64,000 nt of DNA from Chitinophagaceae bacterium (GTDB lineage: Bacteria; Bacteroidota; Bacteroidia; Chitinophagales; Chitinophagaceae), in assembly GCA_016715365.1 (NCBI GenBank), contig JADKAM010000004.1, positions 124,001 through 188,000 on the forward strand, written 5' to 3'. The notes under the pieces were generated by a model, which was not told the DNA's origin, made no database searches, and saw only the letters and a program-made list of their open reading frames with translations. The position numbers and the translations under genes were made by a program. Shown piece after piece: positions 1-9,627 of this stretch. Position 1 is the first letter of the stretch. Every line of letters begins with the position of its first letter.

Positions 1-2
1 GT

Positions 3-455
3 ACTGTTTTTATTAAAGAGATCGTTCCAAAATTTGCCATCAGTTTTATTGCCAATACGGTGTACCATGAAAAATATGACACCAAGCGAATGAAACATTG
101 TACCACTGAAACAGCAGAAGAAATTAATTTAAGCTATCAATGGAAGCATAAAAACAAATGGAACCGCATGGAAGCATCCGCAGAAAAACCTTCACAGGCA
201 ATGGTTTCAGGTAGCGAAGAGGAATTTATTGCAGAGCATTACTGGGGCTATTCAAAATATAATGAAGCCACAACTTTTGAATACAATGTACAGCATCCTG
301 CCTGGAAAATTTTTCCTGTAAAAAGCTATTTGATCGATTGTGATTTTAAATCGCTGTATGGAGATTCGTTCTCAAAATTAAACGGAGCTAAACCCAATTC
401 AGTTTTTGTTGCAGAAGGATCGGATATAAGTGTGCTGAAAAAAAGGAATGTATAA
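3..455 (+). CDS. DUF2071 (YqjF-like) protein, C-terminal part
   Basis: The reading frame is open from base 3, so the gene begins upstream of the window; no internal start is needed. The visible 150 residues contain the HYWGYSK segment and a following WKIFPV stretch that I associate with the DUF2071/YqjF family, whose members are about 230-250 residues long. The function of the family is not established. The gene converges on the PKD-repeat gene, with one base between the two stop codons and no obvious terminator. I am fairly sure of the family and cannot assign a role. Confidence 0.75.
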   Translation, partial: TVFIKEIVPKFAISFIANTVYHEKYDTKRMKHCTTETAEEINLSYQWKHKNKWNRMEASAEKPSQAMVSGSEEEFIAEHYWGYSKYNEATTFEYNVQHPAWKIFPVKSYLIDCDFKSLYGDSFSKLNGAKPNSVFVAEGSDISVLKKRNV

Positions 456-456
456 A

Positions 457-3400
457 TTACCTGATTATGGTTACCAGTCCCTGGAAAACCTGGTTTCTGT
501 TATCGTTTAGCTTAATGAAATATACATAAGAACCACCGGGTTGTTTAGCGCCCTTAAAGGTACCATCCCACATGTTATTTACGTAATTATTTGTTTCAAA
601 TATTTTTTGTCCGTAGCGGTTAAATAAGGTTACTACAGCATTGGGGTATTGTGCCAGCGATGGTATTTCCCATTTATCGTTAAGGCTGTTACCATCGGGT
701 GTAAATGCATTGGGTATGTACACTTCTGTAACTGATTTTACAAAGACCGCATCAGTAGATTTACAATGTGTATTCACATCTTCAGCCTGCAAAATATACG
801 TTGTATTTACAGCAGGTAAAGCTGTTGGCCTTAAAATATTAATGGCACTTAGTCCGGCTGATGGTGTCCATAAATAATTATAGGCAGATGGTGGTAATAC
901 AGATGCATCCAGTGTTACAGGGTATCCAAAGTAAGCAATTTTATCGGGCCCGGCATTCACGATGGGAGTTGGATTAATAACCAACAGATCAGTTGCCGGT
1001 AAAGATGTACAATTGTTTACATCAGTAACAGTTAAAGAAATATTGTATGTACCTGCATTGCTGTAAGCCCTGTTAAAGGGTGGGACAGTAGTGCCGGTGC
1101 CATTACCAAAATTCCAGTTCCAAATGCTCACACCGGCAGCGGCTGATGTAAATGCAAGCGGTATGCTTTCGCAGGCCGTATCTTTTTTAATACTGAAGGC
1201 TGCAACCGGGATTTGATGAATGATGGGTATGATATTAAACGTAGTATCAGCCGCACAAACAGAACCCACAATACTCACCACATGTTTTACGGTGATATTT
1301 GTTTGAGCTGTTGTGTAAATATGTGTTGCTGTATTACCCAACGTAGTATTTAAGATTTGTGAATCTCCAAAATCCCAATACCAGCTTGTACCAATATTGT
1401 TGGTATAGCCCGAAGTAAAAGTAATTGTATTACCTACACAAGGCGTACCGGTAAAACTAAAAGGCGCCAGTGGTTTATCGCTGATGGTAATTATTTTTTT
1501 AGCCATATCACTTTTACAACCCAATGCAGATGTGGTGATAAGTGTAAGTGTATAAGTACCTGCACTGGTGTACGTATGCGTGAACGGTGTATTGGTTGCA
1601 CGTATAAGTGAAGTAAGATCACCGAAATCGTATTGCCAGCTAACAATGCTGCCGCTGCTTACAACCGATGTATCTGTTATCTGCATGGGTGCATTGGTAC
1701 AGCCTGCAGCCAGAATGCCTGGTTTAGAAACAGGATCGGGTGCAATGATTATCTGTTTGGTTGTATCGCCTGTGCAACCTTCGGCAGTAAAAATGCGGTA
1801 GCGGATATTTTGCACACCAACTGTTGCAAATTTCTTTTTTGCATCAATGGTTGTTTGTGTGGTTGCATCATCAAAACTCCATAAATAACCGGTGATGTTG
1901 AATACACCAGGTGGATTGATATGGTTAAAGAAAACGGTATCTTTTAAACAGTTTAAAGAAGTAATGGTAAAATCAGCCCATGGCCTGTTACTTACAATAA
2001 TAGTCCTTCTGAAAGTATCGCTGGCGCAACCCATATCAGAAAACGTAACCAGCGATAAGACAAAAGTACCCGCAGCATTGTAAGGATGATAAAATGCAGT
2101 GTTGGTATTTCTTACCAAAGTATTACCATCGCCAAAATTATAATGCCAGCTTATAATAGTTCCCGATGCAATGGATGAAGTATCTGTTATGTGGATTGAA
2201 TCACGAATACAAATATTATTGGTTGAACCAAACAAAGCAACCGGTTTTGCAAATACAGTAACTGACTTGTATCCGGTATCGCTTACACAACCATTATTTG
2301 ATACAGTAACCAGCTTGATGGTATAAGTACCCGGTGCTGTATAAGTATGATGGAACGGGTTGTTTGTTGTGCGTATCAAAGTGGTGGCATCGCCAAAATC
2401 ATATCGCCAGCTGGTAATGCTGCCGCTTGCAATGACAGATGTATCGGATATTAAAACAGAATCGCTTGCACAGATTGGAGTGCCGGCACCAATAACTGCA
2501 GTAGGAGTAGGGGAGATGGTCAACGTCTTCGTAGTATCTCCGATGCAGCCATTATTTGCATAAACACGGTACCGCACATTTTGAATACCGGGGGCAGTAA
2601 ATAGTTTGCTGGCATCAATTGTTGCTTGTGTTGTAGCATCATCAAAGTTCCACAGGTAATTGGTAATAGTGAACGGCCCCGTAACCGGTACATGAATAAA
2701 ATGTACTGTATCTCTTAAACAATTAATTGCGGGAACAGTAAAGTCGGAAACCGGAGGCAACTTAACAACAATTTCTATATTGTAATTTTCGGTATGACTG
2801 CAATTATCAATTTCATTTGCAGTATAAGTTACCGGCAGGTAATAAGTACCCGGGTTTGTAATTGTAAAATCCTGTTGTAAGGTATAGGTATAATAAGTGC
2901 GGCCGTTAATACTTTCAGTAAAAACCGGAATTGGATTGTTGATGATTGAATCTGTATTTGGGCTGATGCCCGCCACCTGGCTGAGTTTCCAGTGGATGGC
3001 AGTGAGTGGGTAAGCCACTTTAATTAATAAACGAAATGGCGTTTGCCGGCAGGTAAATGTATCAACACCACCAACCGTGCTGTTTACATTTTTAATTTGT
3101 CCGATAGCATTCAGATTATTTACCAATGTACCAACATTGTAAGCATAGCTTTCAAAATAACCAAGGCCATATACAATGCCGGTAAAAGTTGAATCGCAGC
3201 TGATGGTATGCTGCATATCAATATTGGTTAGATTTGCAAATGCAACTGCATAGGCAGGATTATTGGGATGAACTTTTATTTGAGCTGCCGGAAGTGGAAC
3301 GCCATCAACCCGTAAAGAATTTATGCCGGCAATTGGAACGGTTATGTTGGTGTAGATATAGTCAATACCGAATTTAGAAGTGGTATAAAACAAAACATTT

Positions 3401-4512
3401 TTTTGTCCCTGTTCCATGGGGCTCAGGTAGATCATTTCAGGGTCGCCGTAAGGATTTGTAAATGTATTCCAGCATTGATTTTGGCCCGGTGTGTATTGTG
3501 AAACCAGTATAGGCTTATCAGCTGTGTAATAATCGCCGCCGGTTGAATCCAGATGTTCATAATAAAAATTTTGGATTAATCCCGTCATCACAACACCGTT
3601 TCTTTTAACTACTGTTGTTGGGTCCTGCACACAAATGCGGTAATAATTTCTGAATGTTGTATTTATATTGGTGGTGGAATTGTTGAGGGTGTGATGTGTT
3701 AGGTAACGTGTACCCCAGGCCTGCGCAGGAAAGATCTGTTGTTGCAGTATTTCTCCACCATCTCCCGAACAGATTGTAATTCTGCTGCTGCCCGAAAACA
3801 TGGCAACAGGGTGGCAAAACGCATCACCGCCGGGAACAGAAACTACTTTACTGCCCGTCATATCTTTACTGGTATAGTTGCCGGTCTTTTTTCCGAAGAC
3901 ATTATAAATCTCTCCCTTGTTTAAATTAACAGTGTACGTGAGGTTAGGCTCCCAGCCGCCTTCTGTACTGTCAGAAGGAGTTATTTCCAAACGTGTATTA
4001 TTTTCTGATGCCACTACATAAAACCAGGAATAAGAATCCGGATAATTGGATACCTGGGTATAGTTTATCGAATAATATCTATAACCATAAGTTTCCACCG
4101 GCATCAACATGGTTGCACCCGATGAAAACAAACCATACTGGTGTGCATAAACCACAATGGGCACATCACTCACAATATGAATTCCTTTGGTTGATAATCC
4201 TTCCGACATAATACGGGCATCATTTACACCCGACTTAGGAATGATAATAGAAAAATTAACCGTGTTTGCCGGAATATTAACTGTTTGGCTGAAGCCTGTT
4301 GAATTAACAGTAACAGTTACAACAGCGGCCTGGTCTGCACTTAAATACAAAACCAGTGTCTGGCTGTTTACAGGATTATCCTGCGTAAAAAGCACATTGT
4401 GCCCATAACCAAGCCAGAACTCTCTGCCCTTGTTTGATTTATTTTGTGCAAATAATACAGCAGGAAGCAGGATAAAAAAGCATAGTAAATATGAATGGGC
4501 TTTAAAATTCAT
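457..4512 (-). CDS. PKD-repeat surface protein with IgGFc-binding-like N-terminus and T9SS type B sorting domain
   Basis: 1351 residues. A signal peptide (hydrophobic core, then LFAQ) is followed by a region of about 450 residues that begins NKGREFWLGYGHN and resembles the IgGFc-binding N-terminal domain seen in Bacteroidota. From about residue 590 there are several PKD-type beta-sandwich modules, recognisable by WNFDD or YDFGD and by GTYT-type strands. The last 85 residues (IPNAFTPDGNSLNDKW, FNRYGQKIFE, WDGTFKG) are the gliding-motility-associated CHU_C domain, which acts as a type B signal for T9SS export and surface attachment. The N-terminus is paralogous to that of the 2120-residue protein at 44.9 kb. 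It probably acts at the cell surface in adhesion; the ligand is unknown. Confidence 0.9.
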   Translation of the reverse strand: MNFKAHSYLLCFFILLPAVLFAQNKSNKGREFWLGYGHNVLFTQDNPVNSQTLVLYLSADQAAVVTVTVNSTGFSQTVNIPANTVNFSIIIPKSGVNDARIMSEGLSTKGIHIVSDVPIVVYAHQYGLFSSGATMLMPVETYGYRYYSINYTQVSNYPDSYSWFYVVASENNTRLEITPSDSTEGGWEPNLTYTVNLNKGEIYNVFGKKTGNYTSKDMTGSKVVSVPGGDAFCHPVAMFSGSSRITICSGDGGEILQQQIFPAQAWGTRYLTHHTLNNSTTNINTTFRNYYRICVQDPTTVVKRNGVVMTGLIQNFYYEHLDSTGGDYYTADKPILVSQYTPGQNQCWNTFTNPYGDPEMIYLSPMEQGQKNVLFYTTSKFGIDYIYTNITVPIAGINSLRVDGVPLPAAQIKVHPNNPAYAVAFANLTNIDMQHTISCDSTFTGIVYGLGYFESYAYNVGTLVNNLNAIGQIKNVNSTVGGVDTFTCRQTPFRLLIKVAYPLTAIHWKLSQVAGISPNTDSIINNPIPVFTESINGRTYYTYTLQQDFTITNPGTYYLPVTYTANEIDNCSHTENYNIEIVVKLPPVSDFTVPAINCLRDTVHFIHVPVTGPFTITNYLWNFDDATTQATIDASKLFTAPGIQNVRYRVYANNGCIGDTTKTLTISPTPTAVIGAGTPICASDSVLISDTSVIASGSITSWRYDFGDATTLIRTTNNPFHHTYTAPGTYTIKLVTVSNNGCVSDTGYKSVTVFAKPVALFGSTNNICIRDSIHITDTSSIASGTIISWHYNFGDGNTLVRNTNTAFYHPYNAAGTFVLSLVTFSDMGCASDTFRRTIIVSNRPWADFTITSLNCLKDTVFFNHINPPGVFNITGYLWSFDDATTQTTIDAKKKFATVGVQNIRYRIFTAEGCTGDTTKQIIIAPDPVSKPGILAAGCTNAPMQITDTSVVSSGSIVSWQYDFGDLTSLIRATNTPFTHTYTSAGTYTLTLITTSALGCKSDMAKKIITISDKPLAPFSFTGTPCVGNTITFTSGYTNNIGTSWYWDFGDSQILNTTLGNTATHIYTTAQTNITVKHVVSIVGSVCAADTTFNIIPIIHQIPVAAFSIKKDTACESIPLAFTSAAAGVSIWNWNFGNGTGTTVPPFNRAYSNAGTYNISLTVTDVNNCTSLPATDLLVINPTPIVNAGPDKIAYFGYPVTLDASVLPPSAYNYLWTPSAGLSAINILRPTALPAVNTTYILQAEDVNTHCKSTDAVFVKSVTEVYIPNAFTPDGNSLNDKWEIPSLAQYPNAVVTLFNRYGQKIFETNNYVNNMWDGTFKGAKQPGGSYVYFIKLNDNRNQVFQGLVTIIR

Positions 4513-4580
4513 TATTACAATTAATGGGCAAAGTTCTACAGAATCTGCCTGTTTGTAATAGAGTTAATTCTACAAGATGC

Positions 4581-5108
4581 TTATAAACCGGGGAGTTTAG
4601 AAAGTTGTTTCAAAACCATTTTCGCCCTGCTTTTAAATCCGGCAGATTGATGCGGAAGCTGGTCTTCAATAATTAATTTCAGTTCGGGTTTAATTTCAGG
4701 ATAATATTTTGCAAGATTGGCAATAACCGACATGGAAAAAACTTTTACAGCCAGTGATTCTTTGGGTGATTCCAGGTAGGTAAAACACAGGTCCATTATC
4801 TCACCATGATAAGGTTCCGGTAATTCAATTCCCTGCATTAAACGGATGCTGTTGCGCTTTACTGCATCATGCAGGTTTGGCTTTTTAAGATTATCCATCA
4901 GTTCTTTCCAGTGTTTACTGATAAGCTCCGGGTGTGCATCCACACAATAACTTACAGGCCAGGCAGCCCTTTGTACCACGCGGTATTCATCATTTAAAAA
5001 CAGGTCGAAGAGTTCATCAAAACGCTGCTGGCTGCTGCCAACCCATTTTACAATCTTTGTACATTGCGCTTTGGAATGTTCTTTTAATATTTCTTCTCTT
5101 AGTTTCAC
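4581..5108 (-). CDS. HEAT-repeat-like helical protein
   Basis: 175 residues, predicted to be almost entirely helical. Repeating helix pairs (for example YRVVQRAAWPVSYCVDAHPEL and SLAVKVFSMSVIANLAKYYPEI, spaced about 40 residues) suggest HEAT/ARM-type repeats as in small adenylosuccinate-lyase-like or DNA-alkylation-repeat annotations, but there is no catalytic signature. There is no signal peptide, so it is probably a cytoplasmic binding scaffold. Its start lies 31 bases from the divergently transcribed kinase-like gene, so the two promoters must overlap. The specific role is unknown. Confidence 0.7.
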   Translation of the reverse strand: MKLREEILKEHSKAQCTKIVKWVGSSQQRFDELFDLFLNDEYRVVQRAAWPVSYCVDAHPELISKHWKELMDNLKKPNLHDAVKRNSIRLMQGIELPEPYHGEIMDLCFTYLESPKESLAVKVFSMSVIANLAKYYPEIKPELKLIIEDQLPHQSAGFKSRAKMVLKQLSKLPGL

Positions 5109-5139
5109 GAATTATGGGAATTACACGAATTTAGCAGTT

Positions 5140-6171
5140 ATGAAGGAAATTTTATTTCAATTTGGGGTATCTGAGGAAAAATTTCAGGTTATACCTTTTG
5201 GCAGTGGCTTGATCAATACAACCTGGAAGATTGTTGATAAACAGGGGTATTCAAAATTTATACTTCAAAAAGTTAATCAACAGATTTTTAAACAACCGGA
5301 TGATATTGCTTTTAATATCAGGCTGATTGACAATTATCTAAAAAAATATTTTCCGGGTTATTTATTTGTATCGCCGGTTATTACAATTACAGGTAATGAA
5401 CTTGTAATAACTGATGATGGGTTTTACAGGATGTTCCCCTTTATTACAAATACTCATACTATTGACGTGGTTGAAAAGCCGCAACAGGCTTATGAAGCAG
5501 CCAGTCAATTTGGGAAATTTACAAAATTGTTATCAGGATTTGATGCATCACTATTAAAAATAACCTTGCCGGATTTTCATAACCTGTCTTTACGTTACCT
5601 GCAATTTGAAAAGGCATTGGAAACCGGCAATGCTGACAGAATTCAGCAAGCAGCAGGTTTGATCTCTGCAATTAAACTAAACAAAAGGATTGTGGATGAA
5701 TATGAAGGCTGCAAAGAAAAGTTTACCATCAGGGTAACACACCATGATACCAAGATCAGTAATGTGCTGTTTGATGAGGCTGGCAACGGACTTTGTGTTA
5801 TAGACCTGGATACAATTATGCCGGGCTACTTCATCAGCGATTTGGGTGATATGATGCGGACTTATTTGTGCCCGGTTAGCGAAGAAGAAAAAGACTTCTC
5901 AAAAATTATTATTCGTGCAGCATTTTATGAAGCGATTGTAACCGGTTATTTATCAGAAATGAGCGGGGGGCTAACTGAAATTGAAAAAAAACATATTCAC
6001 TTTGCCGGTGAATTTATGATCTATATGCAGGCCATCCGTTTTTTAACCGATCATTTGAATGATGATATTTATTACGGCGTAAAATACGAAGGCCATAATT
6101 TTGTAAGGGCCGGCAATCAAATTACTTTATTACAACGCCTGCAGGAATTTATCAGTAAGCTGTCAGCCTGA
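5140..6171 (+). CDS. Aminoglycoside-phosphotransferase-fold kinase, N-acetylhexosamine kinase-like
   Basis: 343 residues from the ATG at 5140. An in-frame ATG at 5071 lies inside the divergent neighbour and would add an unrelated N-terminus. The fold is the APH/choline-kinase type: a glycine-containing N-lobe (FGSGLINTTWKI), a catalytic loop THHDTKISNVLFD and the metal-binding VIDLDTIMPG motif. This arrangement is typical of NahK-like N-acetylhexosamine 1-kinases, which phosphorylate GlcNAc or GalNAc at the anomeric position. That substrate would fit the GH109 and glycosylasparaginase genes on the opposite strand, but it is inferred from context. The stop codon lies in a short sequence (6167-6186) resembling common Bacteroidota intergenic repeats. 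Confidence 0.8.
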   Translation: MKEILFQFGVSEEKFQVIPFGSGLINTTWKIVDKQGYSKFILQKVNQQIFKQPDDIAFNIRLIDNYLKKYFPGYLFVSPVITITGNELVITDDGFYRMFPFITNTHTIDVVEKPQQAYEAASQFGKFTKLLSGFDASLLKITLPDFHNLSLRYLQFEKALETGNADRIQQAAGLISAIKLNKRIVDEYEGCKEKFTIRVTHHDTKISNVLFDEAGNGLCVIDLDTIMPGYFISDLGDMMRTYLCPVSEEEKDFSKIIIRAAFYEAIVTGYLSEMSGGLTEIEKKHIHFAGEFMIYMQAIRFLTDHLNDDIYYGVKYEGHNFVRAGNQITLLQRLQEFISKLSA

Positions 6172-6193
6172 ACTTGTCGAGGCGGGTTAATAA

Positions 6194-7273
6194 CTATTTA
6201 TTCAGTTCAATCTTTTCTCCAACCGGATGCTCAGCTGTAAATGTCAATCCAAGTATGGCAGCCATTGTTTGTGCAAACTGTTTTTGATATAGTTGCTGAT
6301 TTGTTTTTACCTCACCCTTTGCCTGTATGCCGGGCCCCATGGCCGCCATCCAAATCTGGTAAGCATCCTTAATGTCGCTTCCATGATCTGTCCATTGCTT
6401 TTTTTCAATATCACCACGGCCATGATCGGTCGTAATAAAAATGGCTGTTTTGTTTTTATAGAAAGGATCGTTTTGCACATAGTTCCAGATATCCTGAATC
6501 CATTTATCAACCTGGTTGGCAGCGTTTAAATAATCTTTGTAGTGGCCGCTGTGTGCCCATTCATCTGTTTCGCCGTAAGAAATATAAAGCACTTTGGGTT
6601 TTTTGGTCTGCAGGTAATTCATAGCACCATAATGTGTAAAAACATCCAGGCACTCTGCTTCGCCAAAGGGTTTGTAAGAATCTTTAGCCATTGCGTTAAT
6701 GGTTTTTTCTGTTGCAGTAGGATTTGCTTCGCCATATAAATCAAAAGCTGAATACACAGGAATTTTACTTCTTTCCTGATTTAAGATCCTGTCAAATGCA
6801 TCCCAGGCGCCAAATGCAGCAACCTTGCTTTTGTATTCAGGTTGTTTGTTTAAAAACTCCAGCAGGGTAGTATTTGGGTTGGGTGGATAAGAATTACTGT
6901 TGACTGCAGTATCAGGATAGCCTGTAAAAATCTCATTGTAACCAGGGTACGAAAACCAGTACGGATTTGCATTGTCGATCTTATTGCCATAATTCCTGTT
7001 GCCATATATCTGCCCGTTTTTTTCAATCATACTCCAGTAAAAGGGCAATAGTTTTTTTCTTCTTTCAACAGCATCAGTTGCCCAGTATTTTTTAAAAATG
7101 GCAGCACTGTCATCCTGGTTGAATTTTTTATTGTTGGCAATGGCACTATCCATGCCTCCAAAAACTTCCTGCCAGCGAAGTCCATCGGTTGTAATGATGA
7201 TGATATTTTCGGCTTTTTGTGCCAATGCTGCTTTTACGTTGAATAAAAATAACAGGACCAGTAATTTTTTCAT
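6194..7273 (-). CDS. Secreted alkaline-phosphatase-superfamily hydrolase
   Basis: 359 residues with a signal peptide ending near ALAQ. Motifs of the alkaline phosphatase/sulfatase/phosphodiesterase superfamily are visible: the metal ligand in IIITTDGLRW, the SYPGYNEIFTGY region that normally carries the nucleophile, the ETDEWAHSGHY ligands and the TTDHGRGD ligands. The substrate could be a phosphate mono- or diester; sequence alone does not decide. The gene follows the GH35 gene with one base between stop and start, so they are almost surely co-transcribed and it probably removes a charged substituent from the same glycans. Confidence 0.85.
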   Translation of the reverse strand: MKKLLVLLFLFNVKAALAQKAENIIIITTDGLRWQEVFGGMDSAIANNKKFNQDDSAAIFKKYWATDAVERRKKLLPFYWSMIEKNGQIYGNRNYGNKIDNANPYWFSYPGYNEIFTGYPDTAVNSNSYPPNPNTTLLEFLNKQPEYKSKVAAFGAWDAFDRILNQERSKIPVYSAFDLYGEANPTATEKTINAMAKDSYKPFGEAECLDVFTHYGAMNYLQTKKPKVLYISYGETDEWAHSGHYKDYLNAANQVDKWIQDIWNYVQNDPFYKNKTAIFITTDHGRGDIEKKQWTDHGSDIKDAYQIWMAAMGPGIQAKGEVKTNQQLYQKQFAQTMAAILGLTFTAEHPVGEKIELNK

Positions 7274-7274
7274 C

Positions 7275-9077
7275 TTATTCCAGTGTTTTATATGCTAATA
7301 TAGGTTTAGATTCTGTTTGCAACAGGTCAAAAACAATTATTTCATTGTTACCTTTTTTTAACCAGCTTGCAGGACAAAACAATCTTTGCTGCGGCCCCAC
7401 ATTCCAATACCTGCCAAGGTTATGTCCATTTATATAAAGCATCCCCTTGCTGTATTTACTCATGTCAAAATAGGTATCTCCAAGAGCAGTTAAATTAAAA
7501 TTGCCTTTAAAAAAAATGCCGGGCCCCTCACTAATGCCACGATCCTGTGTAGCGGCATTTGCTACAAATGCTGCATCCATCGGCAAAGGAAATACCTGCC
7601 AGTTCATTAAAGTCATACCATTTAAAGTTACCCTGTCTGTGATGCCTTTTCTGTCGATCATAAATTGAGCAAAGTTGATATGACCCATACCTTCCACCAA
7701 AATATCAAGCACAGGATTGGGTGATGCTGTTTTAGGCAGATCAACAGTCCAGTTGCCGCCATCACGATATACGGTATCAATAAATTTCCCGTCTAAAAAA
7801 ACGAGGGCATAATCATGAGGCTCCCAAATTTTTAGTTTGCCGCTTTTGTGTCCTATCAGTTTTGTGCGGTATAACATCAGCCCCTGATTTTGACCGTAAT
7901 CTTCCATCGGTTTTGGCTGAACAGATAATACAGGCGCTGGCAACCTTTTCCAGATGGTCGTCATATATTTTATATCAATTGCCGGGATTTCTATTGCCTC
8001 AATTGCTTTTGGCACATCCGGTATTTTATAATCTACATATTTTGCAATGAGGTTACGCAGCGTAAAAAATTTTGCGGTAGCCTGGCCCTGTTCATTAATG
8101 GGGGCATCATAATCATAGCTGGTAATATCAGGCTGGTACTGGGTTGGCGAGAAGGCATTGGCTCCGGCAGTGAAACCAAAATTGGTGCCGCCATGAATAA
8201 CATAAAAGTTTATGGATCTTTTATGTTGCAAAAGATATTCAACTTCTTTTTTAAGATCAACCGTATCGGGCCGCTGCCATTTTTCTCCCCAATGGGTAAG
8301 CCAGCCCGGGTAGGTTTCGCTGCTGAAAGCAGGTACATCGGGATCGCTTTTTGAAGCCTGTGTAAAATCTGCATCACTGCCGCCACTATCTAAACCAATG
8401 GCCGTTCCTTTAATGTGCCCGGCTTCAAGCATATAGGCCGTTGGACCGTCAGCTGTGTAGAACGGGACTTTAATTCCATTTTTCAGCCAGGCCGTTCTTA
8501 GCGCTTCCAGATAATTTTTATCGTTGCCATAACTGCCATATTCGTTTTCAATCTGTACCATCAGTATCGGGCCGCCATTCACACATTGCAACGAACTAAC
8601 CTGTTTGGCTAACGCAGCAATGTAACGTAATGCAGCAGTCATATACCTTGTATCCATGCAGCGAACTTTTATATCCGGGTATTTAAGCAGGTAAGGGGGC
8701 AGCCCGCCGAAATCCCACTCAGCACATACGTATGGGCCTGGCCGCAGCAATACCCACATGCCTTCCTGCTGACAAATTTTTATAAACTCCGCAATATTCC
8801 TGCTCTCTGTTGTAAAATCAAATATTCCTTCATTCTGTTCATGATAGTTCCAGAAGATATAAGCTGCAATGGTATTACAGCCCATTGCCTTCGCCATTTG
8901 TATGCGATGTCGCCAGTATTCTTTCGGGATCCTTGCCGGGTGCATTTCACCGCCGATGATCTGGAAAGGTTTACCATCTAATAAAAAATCGTTTTTGCCT
9001 AAAGCGAATTCATGTTTTTGGCTAAAACACTGTTGCGTGAATGCTGTAACGAGTAAAATTAATACTAGACGTTTCAT
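7275..9077 (-). CDS. Glycoside hydrolase family 35 beta-galactosidase
   Basis: 600 residues. I place the start at the ATG at 9077, which gives a clean signal peptide (MKRLVLILLVTAFTQQCFSQ); a start further upstream at 9158 would run through the repeat at 9108-9140. The GH35 TIM barrel is clear: FQIIGGEMHPARIP, the acid/base glutamate E179 in the QIENEYGSYG motif and the nucleophile E254 in the SSETYPGW motif. C-terminal beta-sandwich domains end with GHNLGRYWNVGPQQ. The enzyme hydrolyses terminal beta-galactosides, probably in the periplasm. It is the first gene of a tight pair with the phosphatase-superfamily hydrolase. Confidence 0.93.
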   Translation of the reverse strand: MKRLVLILLVTAFTQQCFSQKHEFALGKNDFLLDGKPFQIIGGEMHPARIPKEYWRHRIQMAKAMGCNTIAAYIFWNYHEQNEGIFDFTTESRNIAEFIKICQQEGMWVLLRPGPYVCAEWDFGGLPPYLLKYPDIKVRCMDTRYMTAALRYIAALAKQVSSLQCVNGGPILMVQIENEYGSYGNDKNYLEALRTAWLKNGIKVPFYTADGPTAYMLEAGHIKGTAIGLDSGGSDADFTQASKSDPDVPAFSSETYPGWLTHWGEKWQRPDTVDLKKEVEYLLQHKRSINFYVIHGGTNFGFTAGANAFSPTQYQPDITSYDYDAPINEQGQATAKFFTLRNLIAKYVDYKIPDVPKAIEAIEIPAIDIKYMTTIWKRLPAPVLSVQPKPMEDYGQNQGLMLYRTKLIGHKSGKLKIWEPHDYALVFLDGKFIDTVYRDGGNWTVDLPKTASPNPVLDILVEGMGHINFAQFMIDRKGITDRVTLNGMTLMNWQVFPLPMDAAFVANAATQDRGISEGPGIFFKGNFNLTALGDTYFDMSKYSKGMLYINGHNLGRYWNVGPQQRLFCPASWLKKGNNEIIVFDLLQTESKPILAYKTLE

Positions 9078-9107
9078 AAATGTTATTAGTGATTTAAAGC
9101 TGATGTA

Positions 9108-9140
9108 TCCGTCCTGGCGAGGAGGAACGACGAAGCCATC
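9108..9140 (+). repeat. Left arm of 33-bp perfect inverted repeat (REP-like)
   Basis: Bases 9108-9140 are the exact reverse complement of 9577-9609, 33 of 33. The core contains CCTGGCGAGGAGGAACGACG, which resembles the REP-like repeats common in Bacteroidota spacers. The arms enclose the GIY-YIG gene. The sequence ACAAATGCTCAA also occurs just inside this arm (9154-9165) and, inverted, just outside the other arm. Confidence 0.9.
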
Positions 9141-9167
9141 TCCTGAGTAAAGATACAAATGCTCAAC

Positions 9168-9467
9168 TTACCATAATTTCACTTCTTCCCACAAATCATT
9201 CCAATGCGGGTTCATTGCATGAATTAGATCCTCTTTTCGTTTTCTGTTACCTGCTTTTAACTGTTTTTCCCTGGCAATCGCATCCTCAATCCTGCTAAAA
9301 CTTTCAAACCAAACTAATTTATCACAATTATATTTAGCAGTAAAACTGGTTTTAAATTCTTTTGTTTTATGTTGAATAACACGATTTGGTAAGTTTGAAG
9401 TTACACCTGTATATAAAACGGTGTTGTGAAAATTAGTCATGATATAAACGCAACCTCCGTATTCCAT
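9168..9467 (-). CDS. Single-domain GIY-YIG nuclease (UvrC/YhbQ type)
   Basis: 99 residues with the full minimal GIY-YIG domain: VYI at residues 7-9, YTG at 19-21, the catalytic arginine R29 in NLPNRVIQH, H33 and the metal-binding glutamate E67 in AREKQLK. A basic stretch KAGNRKRKEDL follows. The family cuts or nicks DNA and includes UvrC, homing endonucleases and stand-alone YhbQ-like proteins; for small stand-alone members the biological role is largely unknown. The gene is enclosed by a perfect 33-bp inverted repeat, interrupting a run of glycosidase genes with which it shares no function. This suggests a mobile or repeat-associated unit. Confidence 0.92.
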   Translation of the reverse strand: MEYGGCVYIMTNFHNTVLYTGVTSNLPNRVIQHKTKEFKTSFTAKYNCDKLVWFESFSRIEDAIAREKQLKAGNRKRKEDLIHAMNPHWNDLWEEVKLW

Positions 9468-9500
9468 AACGATAATTTAAGAAATGGTGATGAAGTTACC

Positions 9501-9609
9501 CGTCATGGCGAACACAGTGAAGCCATCCGCTGAATAAAGTTACTGATGATAAATTATTTTTCAGCTTTCCCCGACGGATGGCTTCGTCGTTCCTCCTCGC
9601 CAGGACGGA
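9501..9609. repeat. Paired REP-like repeat with right arm of the 33-bp inverted repeat
   Basis: A diverged REP-like copy (9501-9530, starting CGTCATGGCG and containing GAAGCCATCCG) is followed after about 45 bases by the exact right arm (9577-9609) in the opposite orientation. GAAGCCATCCG at 9519-9529 pairs with CGGATGGCTTC at 9575-9585, so the pair can fold as a hairpin, like the head-to-head pairs known from REP elements. Confidence 0.8.
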
Positions 9610-9627
9610 AACTTGAGCATTTGTACT

